A DNA stretch of 26,828 bases from Thermoprotei archaeon (GTDB lineage: Archaea > Thermoproteota > Thermoprotei > QMSL01 > B3-G16). The notes beneath the pieces are model-generated. The model was not told the DNA's origin and made no database searches. It saw only the letters and a list, made by a program, of their open reading frames with translations. Of the stretch, positions 1 to 7,457 are shown in pieces. The position numbers and the translations under genes are program-made. The stretch lies in assembly GCA_003649665.1 (NCBI GenBank), contig QMSL01000001.1, positions 1 to 26,828 of the forward strand. The letters run 5' to 3'. Within the stretch, counting starts at the first letter, position 1; the number at the start of each line of letters is the position of its first letter.

Positions 1-288
1 GGCAAGAATGCTGAATATGTTACCACTAATACGATTAGCATTTTGGTTAGCTTAACGTAGTCTACTTGTAGGACCATTATTCTAGATCTCTAGGCTTTGC
101 GCTTAAATAGATATTGATGCCCTAGCCTCGAACTAAATTACCTTTTAATCCTTCACAACAAACTGTTCCTCTCTTATGGTCAATCGCTAATAATCTTCCC
201 CGCATTTGATATATGTGTATATATGCTACTTCTTATACTAACGCTACGCATTAATATCTGCTAGTCATTTTATGAGATAGGGATCTTA
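1..288. other. Left-edge intergenic region
   Basis: No gene can be supported here. Two plus-strand frames are open from the edge, to stops near 51-53 and 58-60, so a few C-terminal codons of an upstream gene may be present but cannot be identified. The rest is AT-rich. TATA-like strings occur at 111-118 (CTTAAATA) and around 217-225, and the second could serve rfcS. I see no tRNA, no complete C/D-box signature and no repeat. Confidence 0.4.
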
Positions 289-1275
289 GTGAGCGAGATA
301 CTTTGGGCTGAGAAATATAGACCTAGAACCCTTGACGAAATAGTTGACCAAGAGGAAATAGTCTCAAGATTAAAGCAGTTCGTAAAGGAGAAGAACGTAC
401 CTCACCTGCTATTCGCTGGTCCTCCAGGCACCGGAAAGACAACTGCAGCTCTTGCCCTTGCCCATGACCTATATGGTGAAAGATGGCGAGAGAACGTGCT
501 AGAACTTAATGCATCTGATGAGAGAGGTATCGCTACTATCAGGGAGCGCGTAAAGGAATACGCACGTACTGTAGCGCTAGGAGAGGTTCCATTTAAGTTA
601 ATAATCCTTGATGAAGCCGACAACATGACTGCTGATGCACAGCAGGCCTTACGTAGGATAATGGAATTATACACCGTAACCGCAAGGTTCTGCCTTATAG
701 CAAACTATCCCTCTAAGATAATTGAGCCCATTCAGTCAAGATGTGCCTTCTTTAGGTTCAAACCTCTTAGTAAAGAACACGTATTCCAGAGACTTAGATA
801 TATAGCTGAGCAAGAGGGTGTTAAAGTGACTGAGGAGGGTCTAGAAGCCATATGGGAGGTAAGCCAAGGCGATATGAGGCGAGCTATAAATACACTTCAG
901 GCGGCTGCTGCATTAGGTGTGGTGACCGCGGAGACAGTATACAAAGCAGTGGGAATGGCTAAGCCTAAAGAGGTACAGGAGATGTTAATGTTAGCGCTTA
1001 AGGGAGACTTCTTAGGAGCTCGGGATAAACTAAGGGAGCTCACGATAAATTACGGTCTCTCTGGAATTGACATAATAAAACAAATCCACAGGGAGATATT
1101 TAATCCGAGATCTTCAATAAAGTTACCTGAGGACATAAAGGTGGAAATTGCAGATCTAGCAGGTGAAGTTGAATTCAGGATGGTTGAGGGAGCTGATGAC
1201 GAAATACAACTATGCGCATTTCTGGCAAAACTTGCGCTTATAGGGAAGAAGTTAAGATATGGAGGGAAGTCATGA
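289..1275 (+). CDS. rfcS: Replication factor C small subunit
   Basis: Small subunit of the clamp loader, an AAA+ ATPase that with RfcL opens the PCNA ring and loads it at primer-template junctions. The 328 residues match the family length and contain no intein, although many archaeal rfcS genes carry one. Visible motifs are the RFC box near residues 6-12 (WAEKYRP), Walker A GPPGTGKT at 44-51, Walker B LIILDEAD at 104-111, a sensor 1 Asn in the IANYPSK segment near 139, and the SRC motif at 150-152 that supplies the trans arginine. The collar domain follows. The start is GTG at 289 because the protein then begins MSEILWAEKYRP, as homologs do. The stop overlaps the rfcL start as ATGA, so the two genes are translationally coupled. 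Confidence 0.97.
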   Translation: MSEILWAEKYRPRTLDEIVDQEEIVSRLKQFVKEKNVPHLLFAGPPGTGKTTAALALAHDLYGERWRENVLELNASDERGIATIRERVKEYARTVALGEVPFKLIILDEADNMTADAQQALRRIMELYTVTARFCLIANYPSKIIEPIQSRCAFFRFKPLSKEHVFQRLRYIAEQEGVKVTEEGLEAIWEVSQGDMRRAINTLQAAAALGVVTAETVYKAVGMAKPKEVQEMLMLALKGDFLGARDKLRELTINYGLSGIDIIKQIHREIFNPRSSIKLPEDIKVEIADLAGEVEFRMVEGADDEIQLCAFLAKLALIGKKLRYGGKS

Positions 1276-2582
1276 GCTTAAGGATTCCTTGGGCTGAGAA
1301 GTATAGACCTAAGCGATTAAATGAGATAATCGGAAATAGGAGGGCAGCCTTAGAGCTATACCGTTGGGTTCTTCAGTGGACTAAAGGTATTCCCGATAAG
1401 AAGGCAGCGCTCCTCTACGGTCCTCCAGGTACCGGGAAGACAACTGCTGTATACGCTGTAGCAAATGAACTTGGATATGAGGTCATAGAAATGAATGCTA
1501 GCGACCTACGTCGTGCTCAAGATATAGATCGCGTTATAGCAAGGGCTGTTAGCGTAGGCTCTCTCTTCGGAGCTAAAGGACGAATAATCCTTCTTGACGA
1601 GATAGACGGTATGAGTGGAACTGAGGATAGGGGTGGCCTCTCTGAGATACTCAGAGTAATAGAGGTAACTAGAGTTCCGATAGTCATGACCGCTAATGAT
1701 CCATGGGATCCCAAGTACAGACCTCTAAGGGATGTCTCAGTTCTCATAAGGTTTAACAGAGTTAATAAAAACATAGTAACGAAAATACTCCAGAACATAT
1801 GTATGAAAGAGGGGATAAAGGCCGATTTAAGTGCGCTGAGGTTAATAGCAGAGCTTTCTGAGGGTGACGTTCGTTCAGCTATAAACGACTTACAAGCGAT
1901 AGCTGAGGGTCGTAAAGTGGTAACTGTGGAGGATGTTAAAGCATTAATCGCAAAAAGGTATAGGGAGTACGATGCATTCACTGTACTAAAGCTCCTCTTC
2001 TCATCTAGAACTTCTGAACAGGCGAGAGCAGTTCTGAGTCAGTCCTCATTAGATTATAATGATCTAAAGGAGTGGATACATGAGAACCTTCCCTATCAAT
2101 ACTCTGATCCTGAAGAACTCGCTGAAGCCTATGATGCTTTAGCGAAAGCTGACGTCTATTTAGGTAGGATAGTCAAATCTCAGGACTGGGGCCTACTTAG
2201 CTATGCAATAGACATGATGACTGCTGGTGTTGCTATGGCTAGGAGACATCCCTACCACTTCGTAAAGTATAAATTCCCAAGCAGAATGCTAATTTTATCT
2301 AAGACTAAGGAAGTACGTCAGATAAGAGATAGAGTGCTTGAACGCATAGCTCGTAAGGCTCATATATCAAAACGAGGTGCAGCTACTGAGTATCTACCGT
2401 TCCTTCGTGTGATATTCCGTGCGAATCCTAAGATGGCGGCAGGAATAGCTAAGTGGCTTGAGCTTAACGAAGAGATGATAGAATACGTGGCGGGCGATAA
2501 GTCTATAGCTAAGAAGATAGTAGAATTCATAAAGCCTCAGGCTAAGACAAGGAGGAGAAGAACTCAAAGGACTCTGTTTTAG
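1272..2582 (+). CDS. rfcL: Replication factor C large subunit
   Basis: Large clamp-loader subunit, partner of RfcS, 436 residues. The frame is open further upstream, but ATG at 1272 is chosen: GGAGGG at 1261-1266 is a well-placed ribosome binding site, the ATGA overlap with rfcS is typical of coupling, and the product then starts MSLRIPWAEKYRPK. Walker A YGPPGTGKT ends near residue 57, Walker B is ILLDEID near 106-112, and a sensor-like TAND lies near 140-143. The C-terminal region is basic and ends abruptly in QRTLF. Archaeal large subunits usually end with a PCNA-interacting peptide of the form QxxLxxFF, so this looks like only its first half. The last 41 bases overlap the convergent truA gene. 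Confidence 0.96.
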   Translation: MSLRIPWAEKYRPKRLNEIIGNRRAALELYRWVLQWTKGIPDKKAALLYGPPGTGKTTAVYAVANELGYEVIEMNASDLRRAQDIDRVIARAVSVGSLFGAKGRIILLDEIDGMSGTEDRGGLSEILRVIEVTRVPIVMTANDPWDPKYRPLRDVSVLIRFNRVNKNIVTKILQNICMKEGIKADLSALRLIAELSEGDVRSAINDLQAIAEGRKVVTVEDVKALIAKRYREYDAFTVLKLLFSSRTSEQARAVLSQSSLDYNDLKEWIHENLPYQYSDPEELAEAYDALAKADVYLGRIVKSQDWGLLSYAIDMMTAGVAMARRHPYHFVKYKFPSRMLILSKTKEVRQIRDRVLERIARKAHISKRGAATEYLPFLRVIFRANPKMAAGIAKWLELNEEMIEYVAGDKSIAKKIVEFIKPQAKTRRRRTQRTLF

Positions 2583-3381
2583 TACCGTAGGTGTAAGCAA
2601 CATCTAAAATTTCCTTACTTAATATTCCTCTAATGTATTTGATGCTTCTTAGGTCTACCTTGAAGTTAATATTATCATATGTTATATCCCATAATATAAG
2701 TCCCTCCGGTCTTGCAGGCTTTACTTCAAGCCTTATTTTCCTCTCGAGATGATATCTTAACTCATCTATATCAAGCTCTCCTCTGCCAACTGCTAATATA
2801 GCGCCTATTATCTTCCTTATCAAATATCGGTAGAAGCTACGTCCCCTTATCTCAAAGATGAGAAATTCTCCCTTCCTATTAACACTAATATATATCTCTC
2901 TTACACCACTCCTTCCTGAATCCGGTTTTGCCAAGAATTCATAATCATGTACTCCGCTTAACACATTGCATGCTATCTTAAGGCTTTCTATATCCTCACC
3001 TCGGTATGGAGAAACGTAGCGATATATGCGCATCCTTGCTTTGCGTCGTGGGTCAAAATTATTTGAAACGCGCGAAAATGCCCATAGCATTATGTTAGGC
3101 ATAATCCTTACATTTATCCACATAAGCCCCTCTTCCATCATTCGATCATAAACGGCCGCATCTGTATTAAATGCTATTACCTGCCCTATAGCGCTTACAC
3201 CCCTATCAGTCCTACTCGCGTATCCCCATCTTGCGCTTCTTAGATCATGAAATATCTTCATCTCAGTAAGGACTTCGATGAGTTTATTCTCTACTGTGTT
3301 ACCACCAGGTTGTCTCTGAAATCCATTGAAATATCGACCGTCATAATATACTTTAACTGCTACTCGTACTCTTCCTTTCAT
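2542..3381 (-). CDS. truA: tRNA pseudouridine synthase A
   Basis: Converts uridines 38-40 of the tRNA anticodon arm to pseudouridine. The diagnostic motif is ASRTDRGVSA around residues 55-64, with catalytic Asp59 when counted from the ATG at 3381. An N-terminal VKVYYDGRYFNGFQRQ stretch and the RYLIRKIIGA segment also match the family. A TTG nine bases upstream (3390) is an alternative start; ATG at 3381 is preceded by GAGGAG, which is close. The gene is last in a minus-strand run with the Orc1/Cdc6 paralog and the winged-helix gene, and its start overlaps the winged-helix gene. Its 3' end overlaps rfcL on the other strand by 41 bases, so both C termini are encoded by the same DNA. Confidence 0.93.
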   Translation of the reverse strand: MKGRVRVAVKVYYDGRYFNGFQRQPGGNTVENKLIEVLTEMKIFHDLRSARWGYASRTDRGVSAIGQVIAFNTDAAVYDRMMEEGLMWINVRIMPNIMLWAFSRVSNNFDPRRKARMRIYRYVSPYRGEDIESLKIACNVLSGVHDYEFLAKPDSGRSGVREIYISVNRKGEFLIFEIRGRSFYRYLIRKIIGAILAVGRGELDIDELRYHLERKIRLEVKPARPEGLILWDITYDNINFKVDLRSIKYIRGILSKEILDVAYTYGTKTESFEFFSSLS

Positions 3382-3640
3382 ACTCCTCAAAGACCTTGAA
3401 GAGATTCTTTAATGCTTTAACCCTAGGATCATCTTCATTTATCCTAAATATTCTAATTCTTCCAAACCTCTTCTCCTCAACAAGTCCTGCTTTCTCTAGG
3501 CTTTTAAGATGAGAAACTGCTGTAGTATGATTTAACTCGGCCCTTTTAGCAAGCTCTGATATATTTAGCTCGCCCTTCTCGCATAATATTTTAAGGAGTC
3601 GTATGCGCCCACGTGAGGAGAGAACATCCTCCACTGGCAT
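3353..3640 (-). CDS. ArsR-type winged-helix transcriptional regulator
   Basis: A 95-residue DNA-binding protein that is almost entirely one winged-helix domain. The order is an N-terminal helix (SSRGRIRLLKILCEKGELN), the HTH proper (ISELAKRAELNHTTAVSHLKSLEKAGLV), then the wing (EEKRFGRIRIFRINED) and a short C-terminal helix. No metal-binding cysteine cluster is present; the single Cys in KILCEKG lies in helix 1, so metal sensing is not indicated. It starts 3 bases after the stop of the upstream Orc1/Cdc6 paralog and overlaps truA, so it belongs to that operon. It may regulate the operon itself; its target is unknown. Confidence 0.85.
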   Translation of the reverse strand: MPVEDVLSSRGRIRLLKILCEKGELNISELAKRAELNHTTAVSHLKSLEKAGLVEEKRFGRIRIFRINEDDPRVKALKNLFKVFEEYERKSTSSS

Positions 3641-3643
3641 GAA

Positions 3644-4864
3644 CTACCTCCTCCTCAAATACTCAACAAGGTGTTTTTCAAGAATTTTAGCAGGTACGTC
3701 TTGTAGACTTATAAGAGTCGTTTTTCCTCTATATCCAACTCCTGAGATCTCCGTCGCTATGATTCCAGCATTCCTAATGTTCTGAAGGTATTCCCATATC
3801 TGCGTATGTCTCCTTGGTCTTTCTCCCCATTCCTCGCATACTATTCTATATTCCTTCTCGACCATGCCGAAGGGCACCATAGCTTTCTCACTCTTTGCAA
3901 GACACCGTGCTATCGCTAAAAGTAATAACTTCTCATGTCTACTTAATCCCTCTATAAGCTCCATGCTTATTATAGGATGAGTATCCTGCTTGGCTTTACG
4001 TACATGTTCTAATGTTATCTTCTCCTTTCCTTCTTGCTCTGCATATTTCCCTGCTCTCCATAGGAGTTCTAATGCATATCTAGCATCTCCTGATCCTCCC
4101 TTATCAACTCCCGTTATCTCTGCGATTAGCTTAATTACTTCTATATCTAAGACTCCAGGGAGAAAAGCCTCTTTGGCTCTCTCGAAGAGAATATCAAATA
4201 TCTGAGATGACGTGTAAGGTGGGAATTTTATGACATTATGCATCATGGAGCTTGTTATACTCCTGTCTAAGAATTCAAAGACGGAGAGATCCCTTGATAT
4301 GAATATATAGCTGAACCTATGCTCTCCTTCTTCCTCTTCCTCTGTAATCCTAATTATATCGTATAGGACATCCTCACCAGATGATCTAATTAGGAAGTTT
4401 ACCTCATCTAGCGTGACTAAGAGGTACATGTTATTCTTCCTTAGATACTCCTTTATAACATGCATCATTTCATATGGCGATAACCCTCTCTTAGGAATTC
4501 CTGCAGAGAGTACATCTCCTATACGTTTAAGTATTAAGAAAAGCGTCCTATCCTTATGGCAATTTACGTGAACATATTTTAAGTTAACGCCCTTCTCTCT
4601 TGCTATCTTTTCAAAGAGGTATCCAAACCTCTTAGAGACTGCAGTCTTACCTGTACCAACATTCCCAACTATAATAACTTTCTGCGATATTATGCCTGGT
4701 GATTTAAGTATCACTCTGAATAGCCTTGCGAGAGCTCTTAACTGCTCTTCTCGATGAGGAAGCCTCTCTGGTACATAGTCTGGAAAGAGCTTACTCTCAT
4801 CCTTAAATATTCCAGATTTCTCAAATTCGTCCTTTATCATCTCGTACACGGATTCATCCTCCAT
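3644..4864 (-). CDS. Divergent Orc1/Cdc6 family protein
   Basis: A 406-residue Orc1/Cdc6-type AAA+ protein with a C-terminal winged-helix domain, the second of two paralogs here. The N-terminal FPDYVPERLPHREEQL matches the family. Walker A is GNVGTGKT at 67-74 and Walker B is LDEVN at 152-156. Several positions differ from the canonical paralog at 5695-6885. Sensor 1, ITND there, is ISRD here (Arg191 for Asn). The arginine-finger segment, DPRVKSSL there, is DRSITSSM here. The fourth Walker B position is Asn instead of Asp. Sensor 2 (GDARYALELL) is kept. ATP handling may therefore be altered. It heads an operon with a winged-helix regulator and truA. It may be a second initiator or a regulator of the first. 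Confidence 0.92.
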   Translation of the reverse strand: MEDESVYEMIKDEFEKSGIFKDESKLFPDYVPERLPHREEQLRALARLFRVILKSPGIISQKVIIVGNVGTGKTAVSKRFGYLFEKIAREKGVNLKYVHVNCHKDRTLFLILKRIGDVLSAGIPKRGLSPYEMMHVIKEYLRKNNMYLLVTLDEVNFLIRSSGEDVLYDIIRITEEEEEGEHRFSYIFISRDLSVFEFLDRSITSSMMHNVIKFPPYTSSQIFDILFERAKEAFLPGVLDIEVIKLIAEITGVDKGGSGDARYALELLWRAGKYAEQEGKEKITLEHVRKAKQDTHPIISMELIEGLSRHEKLLLLAIARCLAKSEKAMVPFGMVEKEYRIVCEEWGERPRRHTQIWEYLQNIRNAGIIATEISGVGYRGKTTLISLQDVPAKILEKHLVEYLRRR

Positions 4865-4956
4865 TTACTACATATCTTACGTTATTATCCTTAGCATTTA
4901 TAGGTTTCCTTCAGTTAAGGTTACTATTAGTAGAGAGAGGTGACCGAAAGTATTCT

Positions 4957-5514
4957 TCAATCTCTCAAATCCCACCTGGTCTTTTTCCTAAGCATCATAC
5001 ATCTCGGAAATACGCCTATTCCTATTGATTCATCCAATTCGTACAATATTACAACGAAATCCGGGTTACTTAAGCTAACTTTTAAATTACGTCCATGAAG
5101 GCGCCTCAATATTTCCTTACCTAAATACGCCTCTAATCTAGCAGAACCTACATTAAGTCTTCGAAAGTGCCCTTTACATCTAACCCGGAATGTGCAATTC
5201 TTTAACTTTTTCTCGGCTACTTTAACCACAGCGTTACTTAACTCCTTCAAGTCGCTTACATACGCTACCAAGTCCAGCGGAATTACATGGAATATCGTAG
5301 AGGTTATCCTTCCTTGTATCTCCTTCATAACTTTCTCTAACTTATCATCTGATGAAAGCTTAAGTAGAACAATTCCCCTACGAGATGTGGTATGTCTTGA
5401 AACATTCGGATCTATCGGAATTATGCAATCCAATGCCTCTTCATATGCGACCTTCTCCTTTCCTGGCTTCGTTGTTATTAGTATGAAAGGACCAGACAAT
5501 TGCTTATTATTCAT
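4957..5514 (-). CDS. THUMP-domain protein, Tan1-like
   Basis: Probable tRNA-binding protein of the Tan1 type. In eukaryotes TAN1 assists acetylation of cytidine 12 in tRNA-Ser and tRNA-Leu. The visible THUMP core runs from about residue 60 to 165 and includes RRGIVLLKL, IPLDLVAYVSDLKEL, FRVRCKGHFRRLN and the terminal segment NPDFVVILYELDESIGIGVFPR. No methyltransferase or deaminase domain is attached. The start is uncertain. ATG at 5514 (MNNKQLSGPF) has GAGGT seven bases upstream and gives the usual archaeal beginning ILITTKPGKE. ATG at 5586 and GTG at 5604 would add 24 or 30 residues, and a TATA-like element near 5620-5632 would fit the longer forms. It is divergent from the canonical orc1/cdc6. 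Confidence 0.8.
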   Translation of the reverse strand: MNNKQLSGPFILITTKPGKEKVAYEEALDCIIPIDPNVSRHTTSRRGIVLLKLSSDDKLEKVMKEIQGRITSTIFHVIPLDLVAYVSDLKELSNAVVKVAEKKLKNCTFRVRCKGHFRRLNVGSARLEAYLGKEILRRLHGRNLKVSLSNPDFVVILYELDESIGIGVFPRCMMLRKKTRWDLRD

Positions 5515-5694
5515 GATCATTACCTCATGATGTCGATATCTTTCCACTCTCCCTGTTTCTTTAATTATAGAACACACGCTTTCCATTACCTTCCTTATTT
5601 GCACTTAAGGTAATACCCTTTATTTTAAGTATTTTCTTTATCTAATCCCTTCTGCACTTGATCTATAGGAAAACTTGCTTCGAGGTTTTTGCCT
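5515..5694. promoter_or_regulatory. Divergent promoter region between THUMP gene and orc1/cdc6
   Basis: About 180 bases separate the two divergent start codons. On the minus strand, ACTTAAAATAA around 5620-5632 is a plausible TATA element that would start transcripts near 5600. On the plus strand, TTTATCTA near 5637-5644 is a weaker candidate. GAGGT at 5682-5686 is the orc1 ribosome binding site. A region next to an archaeal orc1 is a natural place for an origin, but no ORB or mini-ORB repeat (CAGTGGAAAC type) is visible by eye. Confidence 0.45.
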
Positions 5695-6885
5695 ATGGAT
5701 GAAATAGATAAGCTCTTCGAGAAAGTCCTTGAGTCAAATATATTCAAAAACAGGGAAGCACTAAGGCCTGATCACGTACCTGATTACCTGCCTCATAGGG
5801 AGAGTCAAATAATGAAGCTTGCAAGCATAATAGCTCCTGCAATAAAGGGTGCTAGACCTTCAAATGTATTCATGTACGGAAAGCCAGGTACAGGAAAGAC
5901 TGCGGTAGCGAAATATGTACTTAGGAGATTAAAGGATAAAGTTAAGGATAGTGTGATTACAGCGTATATAAACTGTAGGGAAGCCGATACTAATTATAGG
6001 GTCTTAGCCGACCTATGCGCAGCAGTTAACGTCTATGTTCCATTTACTGGTCTTTCTACAGCCGAGGTTCTTAGACGTTTCATTAATGGTCTCGAATCTG
6101 AGGGTTGCCTTATGATAGCGGTACTTGACGAAATAGACGCTTTAGTGAAAAAGAGCGGTGATGCAATACTCTATCATTTAACAAGGATAAATGAGCGTTT
6201 AGTCAAGGCTAGGCTATCGATAATAGGAATAACGAACGATTTAAGACTTATGGAATACTTAGATCCTAGGGTTAAAAGTAGTCTAAGCGAGGAAGAAGTC
6301 GTATTTCCACCTTACACGTATGAGGAATTAAAGGATATACTTCAATCAAGAGCTGAGGAAGCATTTAATCCCGGAGTGCTGGAGGATGGAGTTATTCCCT
6401 TATGTGCTGCGATTGCTGCAAGAGAACATGGTGATGCCAGAAAAGCACTAGATCTCTTGAGAATAGCTGGTGAAATAGCTGAACGAAATGGTGATGCCAA
6501 GGTTACTGAACATCATGTGAGACTAGCTCAACGTGAGCTTGAACGCGACCATGTAGTAGACGTTATTAAGACGCTTCCTCTTCATGCTAGGTTAATATTG
6601 CTAGGCCTATACGTCCTCTCGAAAGATGGAAAAAGCACTGTAACAACAGGCGAACTATACGGAAAATATAGAGAACTATGTTCCAAGATAGGTGCAGATC
6701 CATTAACACAAAGGAGGATAAGCGACTTAATAGGAGAACTCGAGTTATTAGGCATAATAGATGCAAAAGTCATAAGTAGAGGACGTTATGGAAGAACTAG
6801 ACGAATAACCTTAGCCATTAGTAATAAAAGCTTAAAGGAAGGTCTTCTACAGAGCAATATAGCGTTAAGGGGCTTTATTGAATGA
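5695..6885 (+). CDS. cdc6: Origin recognition protein Orc1/Cdc6
   Basis: Canonical archaeal initiator, 396 residues. It binds origin repeats through its C-terminal winged helix and initiator-specific motif, and recruits the MCM helicase. Walker A is GKPGTGKT at 62-69, Walker B LDEID at 144-148, sensor 1 ITND at 179-182, the arginine-finger segment DPRVKSSL at 190-197, and sensor 2 GDARKAL follows near 255. All key ATPase positions are intact, unlike the paralog at 3644-4864. ATG at 5695 is preferred over TTG at 5689 because GAGGT lies 8 bases upstream. The stop overlaps the following DUF99 start as ATGA. This is the better candidate for the main initiator. Confidence 0.96.
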   Translation: MDEIDKLFEKVLESNIFKNREALRPDHVPDYLPHRESQIMKLASIIAPAIKGARPSNVFMYGKPGTGKTAVAKYVLRRLKDKVKDSVITAYINCREADTNYRVLADLCAAVNVYVPFTGLSTAEVLRRFINGLESEGCLMIAVLDEIDALVKKSGDAILYHLTRINERLVKARLSIIGITNDLRLMEYLDPRVKSSLSEEEVVFPPYTYEELKDILQSRAEEAFNPGVLEDGVIPLCAAIAAREHGDARKALDLLRIAGEIAERNGDAKVTEHHVRLAQRELERDHVVDVIKTLPLHARLILLGLYVLSKDGKSTVTTGELYGKYRELCSKIGADPLTQRRISDLIGELELLGIIDAKVISRGRYGRTRRITLAISNKSLKEGLLQSNIALRGFIE

Positions 6886-7457
6886 AAGTCTTAGGAGTAG
6901 AGGATGGTAGTTTTATACCAAGAGTCTCAAGGAAATGCCTTTTAGCGGGAGTGCTAATGGATGATTTAAGAATAGAGAATGTATTTATCAGAGTGATAAC
7001 TGTTGATGGGATGGATGTAACCGAAAAGGTATTGGACATTATTAAGGAATGTAAGGATGTTGATATTATCCTCTCCGGCGGCATTACTTTTGCTGGCTTT
7101 AATGTACTTAATCCATTTAAGATATACGAGGAAACTAACGTTCCCGTGATTATAATTTCGAGGAAGAGACCTAACAATAAGGCTGTATATAGAGCATTGG
7201 TAAGGCATTTCGAGGATTGGCGTATTAGATGGTCTATCATAAACAGGTTAGGCGAACCAGTACCTGTACTAAATTGGAGAGATGGAGTTACGCTTTATAT
7301 TGAACTAGTTGGAATAGGTCTGGAGAACGCTCTGGAAATAGTTGATTCATTAACTTTATGGGGGAAGAGGCCTGAACCACTACGCGTAGCAAGTTTAATA
7401 GCTAAAGGACTAAGCAGGATTATGGAAGTTAAGAACGCTAGTTCTCATATCGCTTAA
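6882..7457 (+). CDS. DUF99 family protein (endonuclease V-like fold)
   Basis: A 191-residue protein of the archaeal DUF99/UPF0215 family, which is related in fold to endonuclease V but has no established function. The family pattern is clear: VLGVEDGSF at 3-11, a central DIILSGGITFAGFNVLNP segment, VPVIIISRKRPN, and a C-terminal EPLRVASLIAKGL. Asp8 lies where endonuclease V has its first metal-binding Asp. The gene is coupled to orc1/cdc6 by an ATGA overlap and faces the PolD small-subunit gene, which suggests DNA or RNA metabolism. Its last 48 bases overlap the convergent DP1 gene. Activity is not assigned. Confidence 0.9.
   Translation: MKVLGVEDGSFIPRVSRKCLLAGVLMDDLRIENVFIRVITVDGMDVTEKVLDIIKECKDVDIILSGGITFAGFNVLNPFKIYEETNVPVIIISRKRPNNKAVYRALVRHFEDWRIRWSIINRLGEPVPVLNWRDGVTLYIELVGIGLENALEIVDSLTLWGKRPEPLRVASLIAKGLSRIMEVKNASSHIA

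Noticed and set aside
111..240. Small RNA gene driven by the CTTAAATA element near 111-118
   Set aside because: No complete C box and D box pair and no stable fold recognised; the TATA-like string alone is weak evidence.
289..1275. Intein in rfcS (also considered for rtcB)
   Set aside because: Both proteins read continuously through their catalytic motifs at normal family length; no splicing-domain sequence is present.
5515..5694. ORB or mini-ORB replication origin repeats beside the canonical orc1/cdc6
   Set aside because: No pair of CAGTGGAAAC-like elements or a clear AT-rich unwinding tract could be seen; only promoter-like strings and a ribosome binding site.
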